A DNA stretch of 34,429 nucleotides from an archaeon (GCA_029258735.1 JAPDKD010000051.1:1-34429); one strand, 5' to 3'; positions 8,543 through 16,654 are shown, numbered from the stretch's first letter. Numbers and translations: made by a program. The notes: generated by a model from the letters alone, not told the origin.

Positions 8543-11470
8543 ATTGTTGAAAGTATCAACGATAGAGGGCGTTTTTTAGAATTTCTCCGCAGCATAGAGT
8601 CTAAGTGGCAGAAACGCTGGGAGGATGCTAGGATCTTCGAGGCCGACTCTAACGCCTCTAAGCCTAAGTTTTTCCTGACCGTTCCCTACCCGTATACCAG
8701 CGGGCCTCTGCACATAGGCCATGGTCGAACCTACACTATAGGAGATGTAATTGCACGCTACAAAAGGATGCAGGGACTTAATGTGCTGTGGCCGATGGCT
8801 TTCCATATTTCAGGCACCCCTATAGCTTCTATAAGCGCTAGAATAGCTAGGGGCGAAGAAGAAGCCATCAGCCTTTACAAGTCATATGTGTCGCTTTACG
8901 TCAAGGATTCCCAAGAAGTAGACCGTATTGTTAAAAAATTTGTTGACCCGCACGAGGTGGCGCGGTTTTTCTCAACTGTCATTATAAATGATTTTAAGAG
9001 TCTAGGTTTCAGCATTGACTGGCGCCGCAGATTCACTACAGGAGACCCCGAATATCAGGCTTTTATCACGTGGCAATATCTTCACCTAAAAGAAAAAGGC
9101 GTGCTTAAACGTGGGGCTCATCCCGTTCTGTACTGCGTGTGGGATAAGCAGGCAGTGGGCGAAGATGATATTAAGGGCGGTGACGAGATAGGGCCCAGCG
9201 TAGCTGAGTACGTTGGCGTAAAGTTTGAAGTAGAACCCGGTAAGTACCTGGTTGCTGCTACCTTTAGGCCCGAAACTGTCTTTGGGGTCACAAACGTCTG
9301 GATAAATCCCGAGGAAACTTACGTTGAAGCTGAGGTTGACGGTGAAACATGGATAGTTTCTAAGCAGTCAGCTTGGAAGCTGAGCTACCAGAACAAGAAA
9401 GTGAAGATAAAAAGGGAGTTTAAGGGTAAGGAGCTGGTGGGTTTAAAGGTTGAGGCGCCTCTAACTGGGCGCGTGGTTCCAGTTCTTCCAGCCAAGTTCG
9501 TTAACGTGGATGAGGCTACTGGCGTCGTTTACAGCGTGCCTGCTCACGCTCCTTATGATTACGCGGCGCTAATGGATATTAAGCGCGACCCCGAAAAGTA
9601 CGGCGTAACTAATGAACTCGTCGCAGATATAGAGCCAATAAGCATTATTAAAATTGAAGGTTATAGCGACTATCCAGCCAGAGATGCAGTTGAGAAACGC
9701 GGAATAAAGTCTCAGGAGGAACACTATAAACTTGACGATGCTACCCAGGAAATATATAAGGCCGAATTTTACGGGGGTGTGCTTAAGGATAATTGCGGCG
9801 AATTTGCCGGGATTAAAGTCGCTGAAGTCAAGGAGGCCGTCAAGAAGAAGCTTAAAGAGATTGGCCGCGGCGAAACGATATATGAGACAAGCCCTAATCC
9901 CATGTTCTGTAGATGCGGCGGGAGGATAGTTGTCGCCGTTCTGCCCGACCAGTGGTTCATCAACTACGGTGACCCTAGATGGAAGCGACTAGCATGGGAG
10001 TGCCTTAACTCGATGAAGATTATACCTGAGAAGTACAGGAGGCTTTTCGAGGAGACTTTTAACTGGCTTCAGATGAGGCCTGTGGCTAGGAAGAGGGGGC
10101 TGGGTACGCCCCTACCATTCGACAAGGAATGGGTTATTGAGAGCCTCAGCGATTCTACAATTTACATGGCTTTCTACACTATTGCTCACATAATTAGGGA
10201 GAACGGTATAACTGCCGATAAGCTGAAGCCCGAAGTGTTTGACTATGTCTTCTATGGTAATGGTGACGTTGAAGAGGTTGCTAAGCTTAGCGGCATCGAA
10301 ACCGCAGTTCTCGAGCGAATGAGAGAGGAATTTACTTACTGGTATCCGAACGACCAGAGGCACACTGCTATTGGGCATATTACGAACCATCTCAGCTTCT
10401 TCATTTTCCACCACGCACTCCTGTTTCCACGTGAGCACTGGCCAAAGATGATAACGCTGAACGAGTTCGTGATACGAGAAGGCGCCAAGATGAGCAAGAG
10501 CAAGGGTAACGTGCTCCCGCTTGTCGAAGTTCCGCGGAAATACAGCGCCGACTTATTCAGGCTTTACGTAGCTTCAGCCGCTAGCCTAGAAAGCGTAGTA
10601 GACTGGCGGGAGAAAGACGTTAAGGTAGTTCTTGGCAGGCTTATCGACTTCTGGAATTGGATAGCGAAGATCTCTAAGATGCCTGAAGCTGACGAGCCAG
10701 AAAAACTCTCAATTCAAACAAAGTGGCTTATTTCAAAGATAAACTCTGTTGTAAAGGCTTCTACGGAGGCTCTTGATAGCCTGAAAATTAGAGCTTACAT
10801 TTTACAGACATTCTACGGTGTTTTAGAGATCGTTGAAAAGTATGAGGAAATATCTACTAAAATAAGCGAAGCTGAACGGGCTTGGGCGTTAAGGGAAGCC
10901 GCTAAAACATGGGTGAAGCTTCTAGCCCCTGTCATACCTCATCTAGCCGAGGAAGCTTGGAGCGCTCTCAGCTGTAAAGGATTCGTGTCAACTTCTCCAT
11001 GGCCAAAATACGATGAAAGCAAGAGGGACGTGGCTCTAGAAGATGCAGTTGATGCAGTTTTCTCCACTATCCAAGACATCAGGGAGATTATGGAGCTAAC
11101 CGGGGAAAAATACGTCCGCGCTCACGTTTACGTTGCTCCTGCCGAATGGAAATATAAGGTCGTTAAGGCGATTACCAACAGTGAGAACGCGCCCAAGAAG
11201 TCCATCATCTCAGCTATTATGAAGGACCCAGAAATACGCCGCCATGGAAAAGACGCTGTTAAGCTGGTTGACTGGATACTGGAAGGAAGAATCCCGAGAT
11301 CCCACGTTGACAGAGAGATGGAACTAAGGACCTTTACAAGCCTTAAAGAGTACATTGAAGAAAAAACGAAGCTCCAGGTCATTATACATGACGCCACTTC
11401 TCCTGAATACGATCCAGCTGGAAAGGCGAAAACAGCTTCGCCCTTAAAGCCTGGAATTTTCTTAGAATAA
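8543..11470 (+). CDS. leuS: Leucyl-tRNA synthetase, archaeal type, start codon uncertain
   Basis: This class I synthetase charges tRNA-Leu. The track begins at ATG 8768, but the frame stays open upstream and encodes the essential N-terminus: SIESKWQKRWEDARIFEAD, then TVPYPYTSGPLHIGHGRTYT with the HIGH motif at 8711-8722. The CP1 editing region includes FRPETVFGVTN and the catalytic KMSKSKGN lies near 10490. With a start at ATT 8543 the length is 975 residues, normal for the family. No ATG, GTG or TTG exists in frame between the upstream TGA (8504) and 8768. The SD-matched TTG codons are one frame away, and an extra T in the T6 run at 8572-8577 would fuse them to the gene. The boundary given is provisional. 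Confidence 0.93.
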   Translation: MVESINDRGRFLEFLRSIESKWQKRWEDARIFEADSNASKPKFFLTVPYPYTSGPLHIGHGRTYTIGDVIARYKRMQGLNVLWPMAFHISGTPIASISARIARGEEEAISLYKSYVSLYVKDSQEVDRIVKKFVDPHEVARFFSTVIINDFKSLGFSIDWRRRFTTGDPEYQAFITWQYLHLKEKGVLKRGAHPVLYCVWDKQAVGEDDIKGGDEIGPSVAEYVGVKFEVEPGKYLVAATFRPETVFGVTNVWINPEETYVEAEVDGETWIVSKQSAWKLSYQNKKVKIKREFKGKELVGLKVEAPLTGRVVPVLPAKFVNVDEATGVVYSVPAHAPYDYAALMDIKRDPEKYGVTNELVADIEPISIIKIEGYSDYPARDAVEKRGIKSQEEHYKLDDATQEIYKAEFYGGVLKDNCGEFAGIKVAEVKEAVKKKLKEIGRGETIYETSPNPMFCRCGGRIVVAVLPDQWFINYGDPRWKRLAWECLNSMKIIPEKYRRLFEETFNWLQMRPVARKRGLGTPLPFDKEWVIESLSDSTIYMAFYTIAHIIRENGITADKLKPEVFDYVFYGNGDVEEVAKLSGIETAVLERMREEFTYWYPNDQRHTAIGHITNHLSFFIFHHALLFPREHWPKMITLNEFVIREGAKMSKSKGNVLPLVEVPRKYSADLFRLYVASAASLESVVDWREKDVKVVLGRLIDFWNWIAKISKMPEADEPEKLSIQTKWLISKINSVVKASTEALDSLKIRAYILQTFYGVLEIVEKYEEISTKISEAERAWALREAAKTWVKLLAPVIPHLAEEAWSALSCKGFVSTSPWPKYDESKRDVALEDAVDAVFSTIQDIREIMELTGEKYVRAHVYVAPAEWKYKVVKAITNSENAPKKSIISAIMKDPEIRRHGKDAVKLVDWILEGRIPRSHVDREMELRTFTSLKEYIEEKTKLQVIIHDATSPEYDPAGKAKTASPLKPGIFLE

Positions 11471-11475
11471 CAATT

Positions 11476-11492
11476 CTGATTCCTCTTTTTCT
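11476..11492 (+). terminator. T-rich tract after leuS
   Basis: A pyrimidine run (TTCCTCTTTTTCTCTT) follows the leuS stop by a few bases, typical of hairpin-free archaeal termination. Confidence 0.35.
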
Positions 11493-11542
11493 CTTATCTG
11501 GAAATTTAGGCGATATTTTTATTTTTCTAGGAATTATATTTA

Positions 11543-12046
11543 TTGGTGGTAAAAACGGAAGAAAGTAAATCTGAAGTCAAAATAGAGGATGTAATCAAGA
11601 CCCTTGAAAAAGCCCTCGAAGAAATCGAGACGGGAATTGCCGAAAAAAGCTTTCCTGAGGTTTACAGGAGCTATGTACAGGGGCTCGGAAGGAGCATTAG
11701 GGAGACGCTTAAGGTTCTCAAGATTATGGCTGAGCCTGATACCATTCAGACTCCGCTTAGCGCAAGTGGCCGAGGAGCAATGTATAATTTAAGGAGAGCG
11801 TTTTACGCCCGCCTGTCGAGGTTAACTAAAGAGGAAAATGTGGATAAGGATAGGAGCACTTCCGAGTGGAGAAATGCAGCACAGAAGCTTATTGAATATA
11901 TGAACAGCGAAGGGTTAAGTGAAACACCATGTAAAATCGTATTAAAATACGAAATTGTGGAAGAAAATGAAACTAAATACTTAAAACCCGTTAAAGCAAC
12001 TGTTCTCTACTTTGAGCTTGAAGGAATTAAAGAAGTAACCTTATAG
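11543..12046 (+). CDS. Hypothetical helical protein, 167 aa
   Basis: I do not recognise this protein. The first ~85 residues are charged and strongly helical (repeated Glu/Lys, possible coiled coil). A conserved-looking SASGRGAMYNLRRAFYARL segment follows, and the last ~50 residues look beta-rich (CKIVLKYEIVEEN, KATVLYFELEG). There is no signal peptide or membrane helix. TTG 11543 or GTG 11546 could start it; an AT-rich gatatttttatttt element about 25 nt upstream suggests leaderless transcription. Base composition is like its neighbours. The position after leuS says little, since leuS has its own T-rich terminator. Confidence 0.65.
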   Translation: MVVKTEESKSEVKIEDVIKTLEKALEEIETGIAEKSFPEVYRSYVQGLGRSIRETLKVLKIMAEPDTIQTPLSASGRGAMYNLRRAFYARLSRLTKEENVDKDRSTSEWRNAAQKLIEYMNSEGLSETPCKIVLKYEIVEENETKYLKPVKATVLYFELEGIKEVTL

Positions 12047-12050
12047 AATG

Positions 12051-12221
12051 CTAAGGCGCAATAATAAACATATATAACGCCAATAGTAATGTTAAAAATA
12101 GTGTAGCTAAGAAAATAATATTTTTACTAAATCTCTCAGTCTCTCTGTCTCTAATCGTTCTTTCTAAAAACTCTTTAATGTATTTATCGCGCCAATCCCC
12201 ATTAGATTCCCTAGAGTTCAC
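12051..12221 (-). CDS. Small single-pass membrane protein, 56 aa (absent from ORF track)
   Basis: This ORF is below the track's length limit. It runs from GTG 12221 to TAG 12051 and encodes a charged N-terminal region of about 30 residues rich in Arg, Glu and Asp. One C-terminal membrane helix follows (NIIFLATLFLTLLLALYMF), as in a tail-anchored protein. A TTTAAA element at 12245-12250 is centred 26 nt before the start codon, exactly the leaderless spacing, and no SD is needed. The polar-then-hydrophobic layout is strongly protein-like. It sits downstream of xerA on the same strand but has its own promoter. Function unknown. Confidence 0.6.
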   Translation of the reverse strand: MNSRESNGDWRDKYIKEFLERTIRDRETERFSKNIIFLATLFLTLLLALYMFIIAP

Positions 12222-12244
12222 AATTATTTTTTATATATCGTAAA

Positions 12245-12250
12245 TTTAAA
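12245..12250 (-). promoter_or_regulatory. TATA element of the 56-aa membrane protein gene
   Basis: TTTAAA within an AT-rich stretch, centred 26 nt from GTG 12221. Confidence 0.45.
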
Positions 12251-12280
12251 TATAATGGCAAAAATACGCATACATATAGT

Positions 12281-13156
12281 TTATTCGATTTCTTTTAGCG
12301 TTGAACTCCATACTTTTAGGTAGTCTTTGAGCAGCCTTCTTCTGCTGACGTGAGCGTATACTTGTGTTGTTTTTAGGCTCGCGTGTCCGAGGAGTTCCTG
12401 TATTTCTCTTATGTCCATTCCCATCATTAGCGAGTGAGTGGCGAAGCTGTGCCTTAATACGTGCGGCGATACTTTGCGCTTTATTCCCGCCTTTCTAGCT
12501 AGTCGTTTTAATATTCTTTCAACTGTTACGTAGTGCATTTTTTTGCCGTTTCTTCCTTGGAAAAGATAGGCTGACCTTGGTTTCGAGTCCATTAGTTTCT
12601 CTATGTCTTCTCTGAGAGAGGGATGGAAGAAGACTTCTCTTTCCTTTGCTCCTTTTCCCTTTATTCTTATCGAATGTCTCTCCAGGTCTACGTCGCCTAC
12701 CTTTACGCCTACAAGTTCGCTTACACGCATACCTGTAGTGTAAAGTAGGAGGACAATTAGCTTGTCGCGAAGGTTATTGCCTGCTGCTTTGACTAGTGCG
12801 GCTACTTCCTCTATTTCGAGATAGCGTGGCAGGTCTGCGGGGCGTTTCGGGTATTCGAAGCCTTTAAGGTTTTCCTCTAGTCCGAGGTATTGCATGAATC
12901 TTTTGACTGCTACGGCTGCGGTGTAGATGCTTCCTTCCTTGTAGCCTCTTTTTCTCAGCCATGCTAGGAAGCCATCTATATCCCAGACTGTGGCTTCTGA
13001 TATGTGACGTCCTTTTAGGTATGCGATGAATTGCTTGATTATGCTGCGGAAAGTTTTGATTGTTCTTTGTGACTTATTTCTGGCTAGGAGATGGTCTAGG
13101 TATATTTCGAGAAGTTCTTCGTTGCTCTTGCTTTTTATGTTCATTTGGCTTTTCAC
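12281..13156 (-). CDS. xerA: Tyrosine recombinase XerA
   Basis: This archaeal Xer-type tyrosine recombinase resolves chromosome dimers at a dif site. The N-terminal SAM-like core-binding domain covers residues ~10-95. The catalytic domain shows Arg144 (TTGMRVSELVG), the beta-hairpin Lys (IKGKGAKER), His232 and Arg235 (HVLRHSFATH), His258 (LLGHASLKTT) and the nucleophile Tyr267 (QVYAHVS). All six catalytic positions are intact. GTG 13156 overlaps the stop of the DUF151 gene (GTGA), suggesting coupling. ATG 13144, with GGAGTGA eight bases upstream, is an alternative start. No integrase-type neighbours, att repeats or phage genes are visible, so this is the housekeeping enzyme rather than an element's integrase. 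Confidence 0.9.
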   Translation of the reverse strand: MKSQMNIKSKSNEELLEIYLDHLLARNKSQRTIKTFRSIIKQFIAYLKGRHISEATVWDIDGFLAWLRKRGYKEGSIYTAAVAVKRFMQYLGLEENLKGFEYPKRPADLPRYLEIEEVAALVKAAGNNLRDKLIVLLLYTTGMRVSELVGVKVGDVDLERHSIRIKGKGAKEREVFFHPSLREDIEKLMDSKPRSAYLFQGRNGKKMHYVTVERILKRLARKAGIKRKVSPHVLRHSFATHSLMMGMDIREIQELLGHASLKTTQVYAHVSRRRLLKDYLKVWSSTLKEIE

Positions 13157-13605
13157 TCCGGGAGGATGAGGTCGTCTTCGTTTACTGCGTATTTTCTGAG
13201 GGATTCTGAGACGTATATGGGGGCTCTGGTTCGCAGAGCTATTGCTATTGAGTCGCTGGGCCTGGCGTCGATGTGATGTCTTATTACTTTGCCGTTGCGA
13301 ACTTCTTTTAGGACGATAGTGGCGGTATAGATGTTATTGATTAATGCGTCTATTGTTATTTTTTCGACTTCAATGTCTAGTTCGTTTAAGATATTTACTA
13401 TTAGGTCATGAGTCATTGGTCTTTGGGGAGTGTAGCCTTCGAGGGCGTCGTTTATTGATACTGCTTCGAATCCTCCTATAGATATTGGCAATACTTCGTT
13501 ATCCCATGTCTCACCTTTTACTAAAACGATGTAGTATGGTATTATGGTGTTTTCTTTGCTTTCGTAGACGCCAACAATATGTGCTTTAGTGTACTCTTCA
13601 GACAT
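13153..13605 (-). CDS. DUF151 bifunctional-nuclease-family protein
   Basis: This is a member of the DUF151/BFN family (COG1259). Visible signatures are LPISIGGFEAVSI, RPMTHDLIVNIL, INNIYTATIVL and the hallmark DARPSDSIAIALRTRAPIYVSE. Plant and bacterial relatives have reported DNase/RNase activity; the archaeal role is undefined. ATG 13605 is preferred over TTG 13620 because AGAGG lies just before it. The gene is translationally coupled to xerA and follows the unknown gene at 13653-14324 after a short gap. The order suggests a three-gene operon linked to DNA processing, which is an inference from synteny. Confidence 0.85.
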   Translation of the reverse strand: MSEEYTKAHIVGVYESKENTIIPYYIVLVKGETWDNEVLPISIGGFEAVSINDALEGYTPQRPMTHDLIVNILNELDIEVEKITIDALINNIYTATIVLKEVRNGKVIRHHIDARPSDSIAIALRTRAPIYVSESLRKYAVNEDDLILPE

Positions 13606-13652
13606 GATGCCTCTAGTCAAAACATACTCTTTTCAAGTATTTAACAAATGCT

Positions 13653-14324
13653 CTAGAAGAAGCCTTCTGGCATTAGGCTGTCTCTGAATAGCCTCTTTTC
13701 TATTCTTATTGTGACTAGAGGTCCCTTAAAGTTCTTTATAGATTTTACTTTCTTTAGTACTGCCTCGAGGATTATGTGGGGGTTTTTCTCAAGTATTTGG
13801 ATCATTTTGTTTTTGTCAGTGTAGTATTGCGCCACGGACATTAGTGCGGCTTTTATAATATTATCTGCTAGCAGGTCTGTGAAGCATATTTCTCCGCTTT
13901 TCACGAGCGAGCCTATGACTATGTCTCTGAGTTCTTCAATGAAAGTTAGGCGGGACATTACCGGGGCTATCTGCATTTCCATTTTTTGAATGTCTTTTTC
14001 TTCCTTTATAGGCGAGAGAGTGAGCTTAACGCGTTGCCTCCATTTGATTAGCCAATTATCGAGCCATTCCTCTATCTCTTTAATCATTTCCACAGGGTGT
14101 TCTTCCAGCTCATCTTCAAGCATGTATTTCGCGTTTTCGGTACTGCCAGGAATTCCCAGTAAGTTTCTTGTAGTTTTATAGTAGTTTAGGAAGTCTTTTA
14201 CCGCTATTTCGCTCATTGTATGGTTTTCGGGCGTTGATAACCCCTCTATTTTCTTCGCCAGTAACCTGTAGATTACGACTTTTAGGCTATTGCTTCTCCA
14301 TAGCCCTGCCCGCCAGTACTTCAT
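13653..14324 (-). CDS. Hypothetical helical protein, 223 aa, first gene of the xerA operon
   Basis: I do not recognise a family. The protein is mostly helical and charged, with segments such as EMIKEIEEWLDNWLIKWRQR in the middle, TDLLADNIIKAALMSVAQYY further on, and a beta-like end (GPLVTIRIEKRLF). It has no signal peptide, membrane segment or cysteine motif. The start ATG 14324 has a TATA element at 14366-14375, giving a leader of about 20 nt with AGGTG in it. It heads a run with DUF151 and xerA. A small helical protein in this position might bind DNA or the recombinase, but nothing in the sequence proves that. Confidence 0.65.
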   Translation of the reverse strand: MKYWRAGLWRSNSLKVVIYRLLAKKIEGLSTPENHTMSEIAVKDFLNYYKTTRNLLGIPGSTENAKYMLEDELEEHPVEMIKEIEEWLDNWLIKWRQRVKLTLSPIKEEKDIQKMEMQIAPVMSRLTFIEELRDIVIGSLVKSGEICFTDLLADNIIKAALMSVAQYYTDKNKMIQILEKNPHIILEAVLKKVKSIKNFKGPLVTIRIEKRLFRDSLMPEGFF

Positions 14325-14365
14325 TATCTATCTTACACCTTCGCAGGTATATTAGTGGCACGTTT

Positions 14366-14375
14366 TATTTATAAA
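14366..14375 (-). promoter_or_regulatory. TATA element of the 14324-to-xerA operon
   Basis: TTTATAAATA on the minus strand is a strong box A and would start transcription near 14345. It lies next to a plus-strand TATA (14381-14390), making this a divergent promoter region. Confidence 0.5.
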
Positions 14376-14380
14376 GGCTG

Positions 14381-14390
14381 CATATAAAAG
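14381..14390 (+). promoter_or_regulatory. TATA element upstream of a 31-codon ORF
   Basis: CATATAAAAG is centred about 27 nt before ATG 14413, the expected spacing for leaderless translation of that ORF. Confidence 0.4.
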
Positions 14391-14412
14391 TTTTTGATTC
14401 ATATACTTTACT

Positions 14413-14508
14413 ATGCTAAATGTTCTTCCAAAAATCGGCCGCAAATTTTTAGGGTTATTTACGGCTGAAATAGAGGAAATGTTTTATAGTTCACGTTTCA
14501 TTCGTTAG
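14413..14508 (+). CDS. Possible 31-aa leaderless mini-protein
   Basis: ATG 14413 to TAG 14506-14508 encodes 31 residues with an amphipathic look (KIGRKFLGLFTAEIEEMF). The only support is the well-placed TATA element and composition; there is no homologue I can name. The ORF ends 12 nt before the ATG of the tRNA-binding-domain gene, so it could be a leader ORF for it. The downstream gene also has its own possible TATA (TTTTATAGT near 14481). Confidence 0.3.
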   Translation: MLNVLPKIGRKFLGLFTAEIEEMFYSSRFIR

Positions 14509-14520
14509 TGGCTGAGAAGC

Positions 14521-14850
14521 ATGTTTGAGAAAATTTCTTTTGAAGAGTTTAAGCGCGTTAGGCTGGTTGTGGGCAAAATTACTAGCGCTGAGAGACTTGA
14601 GGGCACTAAGAAGCTTTTAATTCTTAAGGTTGATATTGGCTCCGAGGAGAGGCGGCTGGTTGCCGGTATCGCAGAACATTATAAACCAGAAGAACTTGTA
14701 GGTAAAAATATCGTGGTTGTGGCTAACCTTCAGCCGAAAGTTATTAGAGGCAGAAAGAGTGAGGGGATGCTTTTAGCAGCCGTGCATGATGGCGTGCCTG
14801 TGCTATTAATCCCTGAGAAGAATGTGCCTCCTGGCACTCCCGTCGAATAG
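14521..14850 (+). CDS. Stand-alone tRNA-binding domain protein (MetRS beta/EMAPII-like)
   Basis: The 109-residue protein is a single OB-fold tRNA-binding domain like the C-terminal part of methionyl-tRNA synthetase and the CsaA/Arc1p family. Signatures are RLVVGKITSAERL at the start, KKLLILKVDIG, NIVVVANLQPKVIRG and SEGMLLAA. In several archaea this domain is encoded apart from MetRS and is thought to boost tRNA binding in trans. The start ATG 14521 is supported by the domain boundary. It is convergent with the NAD(P)HX repair gene, with only three bases between stops. MetRS itself is not in the window. Confidence 0.88.
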   Translation: MFEKISFEEFKRVRLVVGKITSAERLEGTKKLLILKVDIGSEERRLVAGIAEHYKPEELVGKNIVVVANLQPKVIRGRKSEGMLLAAVHDGVPVLLIPEKNVPPGTPVE

Positions 14851-14853
14851 CAT

Positions 14854-16371
14854 TCATCTATATTTTTCTATTTCTTTAAATGCTTCAGGTATTTTTTCGA
14901 TTACGTCGTAAGCTGTTATGTGGAAGCCCTTTTCTTTAAAGACTAGGTCGCCGGCCAGTCCATTTATGAAAGCTGCTGAAGACGCGGCATAGAGGGGGTT
15001 CCCTGAATGAGCTAGTAATGTAGCGACTATTCCCGTTAAAACGTCTCCCGTGCCTCCTACGGTCATTCCCGGATTGCCTGTAGCATTAACCTTATGTTTG
15101 ACGCCGTCTGTTATTACATCCTCGTGTCCCTTGAGAAGAACTACTGTGCCATAAATTTTAGCGGCCTTTTTAACCAACGCTATCCTGGTCTCTAGATCGA
15201 TGGGGACTTTCTCGCCTAGTAGTGCAGTTAGCTCGCCTGCGTGAGGAGTTATTACGCTCGGCTTTTCTTTTAGCACGTTTTTTCTAAATGAAAGTGCGTG
15301 CAACGCGTCTGCGTCCACAACTACCGGTTTTTTGAGCTTTTCTAATAGGTTTCCTGTTGCCTTTAATGCTTCTTCGCTTCTGCTAAGTCCAGGCCCTATT
15401 ACTATTACGTCAAATTTTGCGCTCCAGCCGAGTATTTTTTCAATATGCTCTTCTTTTAACGTTTCTCCTGGTAAGCTCCAGACAATTAGGTTGGGCGAGA
15501 AACTTCTTATAGTTGGCGCTGCGGATTTGGGCGCCGCGATTACAGCTATGTCTGCTCCGGTTCTTAGAGCCGCTAGCGCGGATAGGGCTGGAGCTCCTGT
15601 GTAGAGGTTGGAGCCGCCTATTACGAGTATTTTGCCAAAGTCTCCTTTTTTCGACCACGGTTTTCTTTCCTTTAAGGTTGCTAGAACATCTCCTGGGCCA
15701 GCGATTAACTCCGCTTCCCGGGGTATGCCAATATCAGCCACTACAAGTTCGCCCACATATTCTTTAGCTTCGGGCTTTACAAGGCCGGGCTTTGCTGCAT
15801 GAAAAGTCACTGTGAGGCTTGCTTTTACCGCTATGCCGTGTACTTCTCCTGTGTCTGGGTTGACGCCTGAAGGAACATCTACTGCTACTACCTGCCTTCC
15901 CGATTTATTGATTATTTCAATTGCTTTTCTAGGAAGCCCTCTTATTTTCCCCTTTATTCCCGTACCGAATATGGCGTCTACTATGACGTCGGCATCGCGG
16001 ATCACGTTTTCGAGTTCGGCGAGCGTGGATTCAGACTTTGCTTGGAAAATTGTCACTGTGTGCCTAAGGTTTTTTAGTCTGTTCCAAGCTTTTATGGCGA
16101 GAGCTGTTTTTATTTGAACTTCGCTGCCTAATAGTATAACGCTTACCTCATTGATTCTGGTCAGGTATCTTGCAGCTACCAGCCCGTCTCCTCCGTTGTT
16201 TCCCAGCCCAGAAACCACTGCTACTTTAATGTTTTGTCCAAATTTTGATTCTAAAGCTTTAGCTACTTCTTTACCCGCATTTTCCATTAGGATTTCTCTC
16301 GATACGCCCAAGTATTCGCTGTTCCTTTCTAATATTTTCATTTCCCAAGTATTCAAAAAATTAGAACTCAT
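14854..16371 (-). CDS. nnr: Bifunctional NAD(P)HX epimerase / ADP-dependent dehydratase
   Basis: This fused metabolite-repair enzyme restores hydrated NAD(P)H. The N-terminal YjeF_N epimerase half (about residues 1-215) shows SGLGNNGGDGLVAARYL, DAIFGTGIKG and DVPSGVNPDTG. The C-terminal ribokinase-like dehydratase half shows VIGGSNLYTGAPAL, VIGPGLSR, DADALHAL, ITPHAGELTALLG and the nucleotide-binding NPGMTVGGTGDVLTGI. The length of about 505 residues matches the common archaeal fusion. ATG 16371 is preferred over the adjacent TTG 16374; a TTTTTATTAT element about 27 nt upstream suggests a leaderless transcript. All catalytic blocks appear intact. Confidence 0.93.
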   Translation of the reverse strand: MSSNFLNTWEMKILERNSEYLGVSREILMENAGKEVAKALESKFGQNIKVAVVSGLGNNGGDGLVAARYLTRINEVSVILLGSEVQIKTALAIKAWNRLKNLRHTVTIFQAKSESTLAELENVIRDADVIVDAIFGTGIKGKIRGLPRKAIEIINKSGRQVVAVDVPSGVNPDTGEVHGIAVKASLTVTFHAAKPGLVKPEAKEYVGELVVADIGIPREAELIAGPGDVLATLKERKPWSKKGDFGKILVIGGSNLYTGAPALSALAALRTGADIAVIAAPKSAAPTIRSFSPNLIVWSLPGETLKEEHIEKILGWSAKFDVIVIGPGLSRSEEALKATGNLLEKLKKPVVVDADALHALSFRKNVLKEKPSVITPHAGELTALLGEKVPIDLETRIALVKKAAKIYGTVVLLKGHEDVITDGVKHKVNATGNPGMTVGGTGDVLTGIVATLLAHSGNPLYAASSAAFINGLAGDLVFKEKGFHITAYDVIEKIPEAFKEIEKYR

Positions 16372-16412
16372 CAAATTTATTTACGGCAATTGCATAATAA
16401 AAATGACCGCCC

Positions 16413-16426
16413 GCTGAATCTTCAGC
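16413..16426 (-). terminator. Inverted repeat after the ribbon-helix-helix gene
   Basis: GCTGAA and TTCAGC arms with a two-base spacer lie 13 nt past the stop at 16439. On the minus strand they are followed about 10 nt later by a T5 run. A weak hairpin terminator or a palindromic operator are both possible; the latter would fit autoregulation by the neighbouring regulator. Confidence 0.35.
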
Positions 16427-16438
16427 CCCGGGGGAACA

Positions 16439-16654
16439 CTAGCCTAACATTAATCCTACCGGCGGGCGGGTCCTTATTCTCCTATGATAATCAATATAGA
16501 AGCGCAGTGCTGCTCTTACTAGGTCGCTGAAGTGCACGTAGTCCTCTGTTTCTAGGAGCTTGAGGAGCTCCTTGTAGAGTCCTGCTGGAAGATTTACGCT
16601 TACGACTATTCTTTTGTCCATCCTTCTTACCCGCTTATTGTTTTTTTCTGCCAT
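16439..16654 (-). CDS. Ribbon-helix-helix (CopG/Arc-type) transcription regulator
   Basis: The 71-residue protein has the classic RHH layout: a DNA-binding beta strand (KRIVVSVNLPAGLY), helix A (KELLKLLET) and helix B with the conserved turn (HFSDLVRAALRFYI). The basic N-terminus and Pro-rich tail are variable in this family. ATG 16654 is supported by GGTGA seven to eleven bases upstream. It would act as a dimer on palindromic operators. Its target is unknown; the downstream nnr gene and its own promoter are the nearest candidates. There is no antitoxin-like partner next to it, so a toxin-antitoxin role is not supported. Confidence 0.82.
   Translation of the reverse strand: MAEKNNKRVRRMDKRIVVSVNLPAGLYKELLKLLETEDYVHFSDLVRAALRFYIDYHRRIRTRPPVGLMLG

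Noticed and set aside
12222-12280. dif site next to xerA
   Set aside because: I could not find two roughly 11-bp inverted arms around a 6-bp centre; the region is AT-rich promoter sequence.
16439-16654. Toxin-antitoxin pair with the RHH protein as antitoxin
   Set aside because: There is no small toxin-like ORF beside it; neighbours are nnr and a folate-type enzyme.
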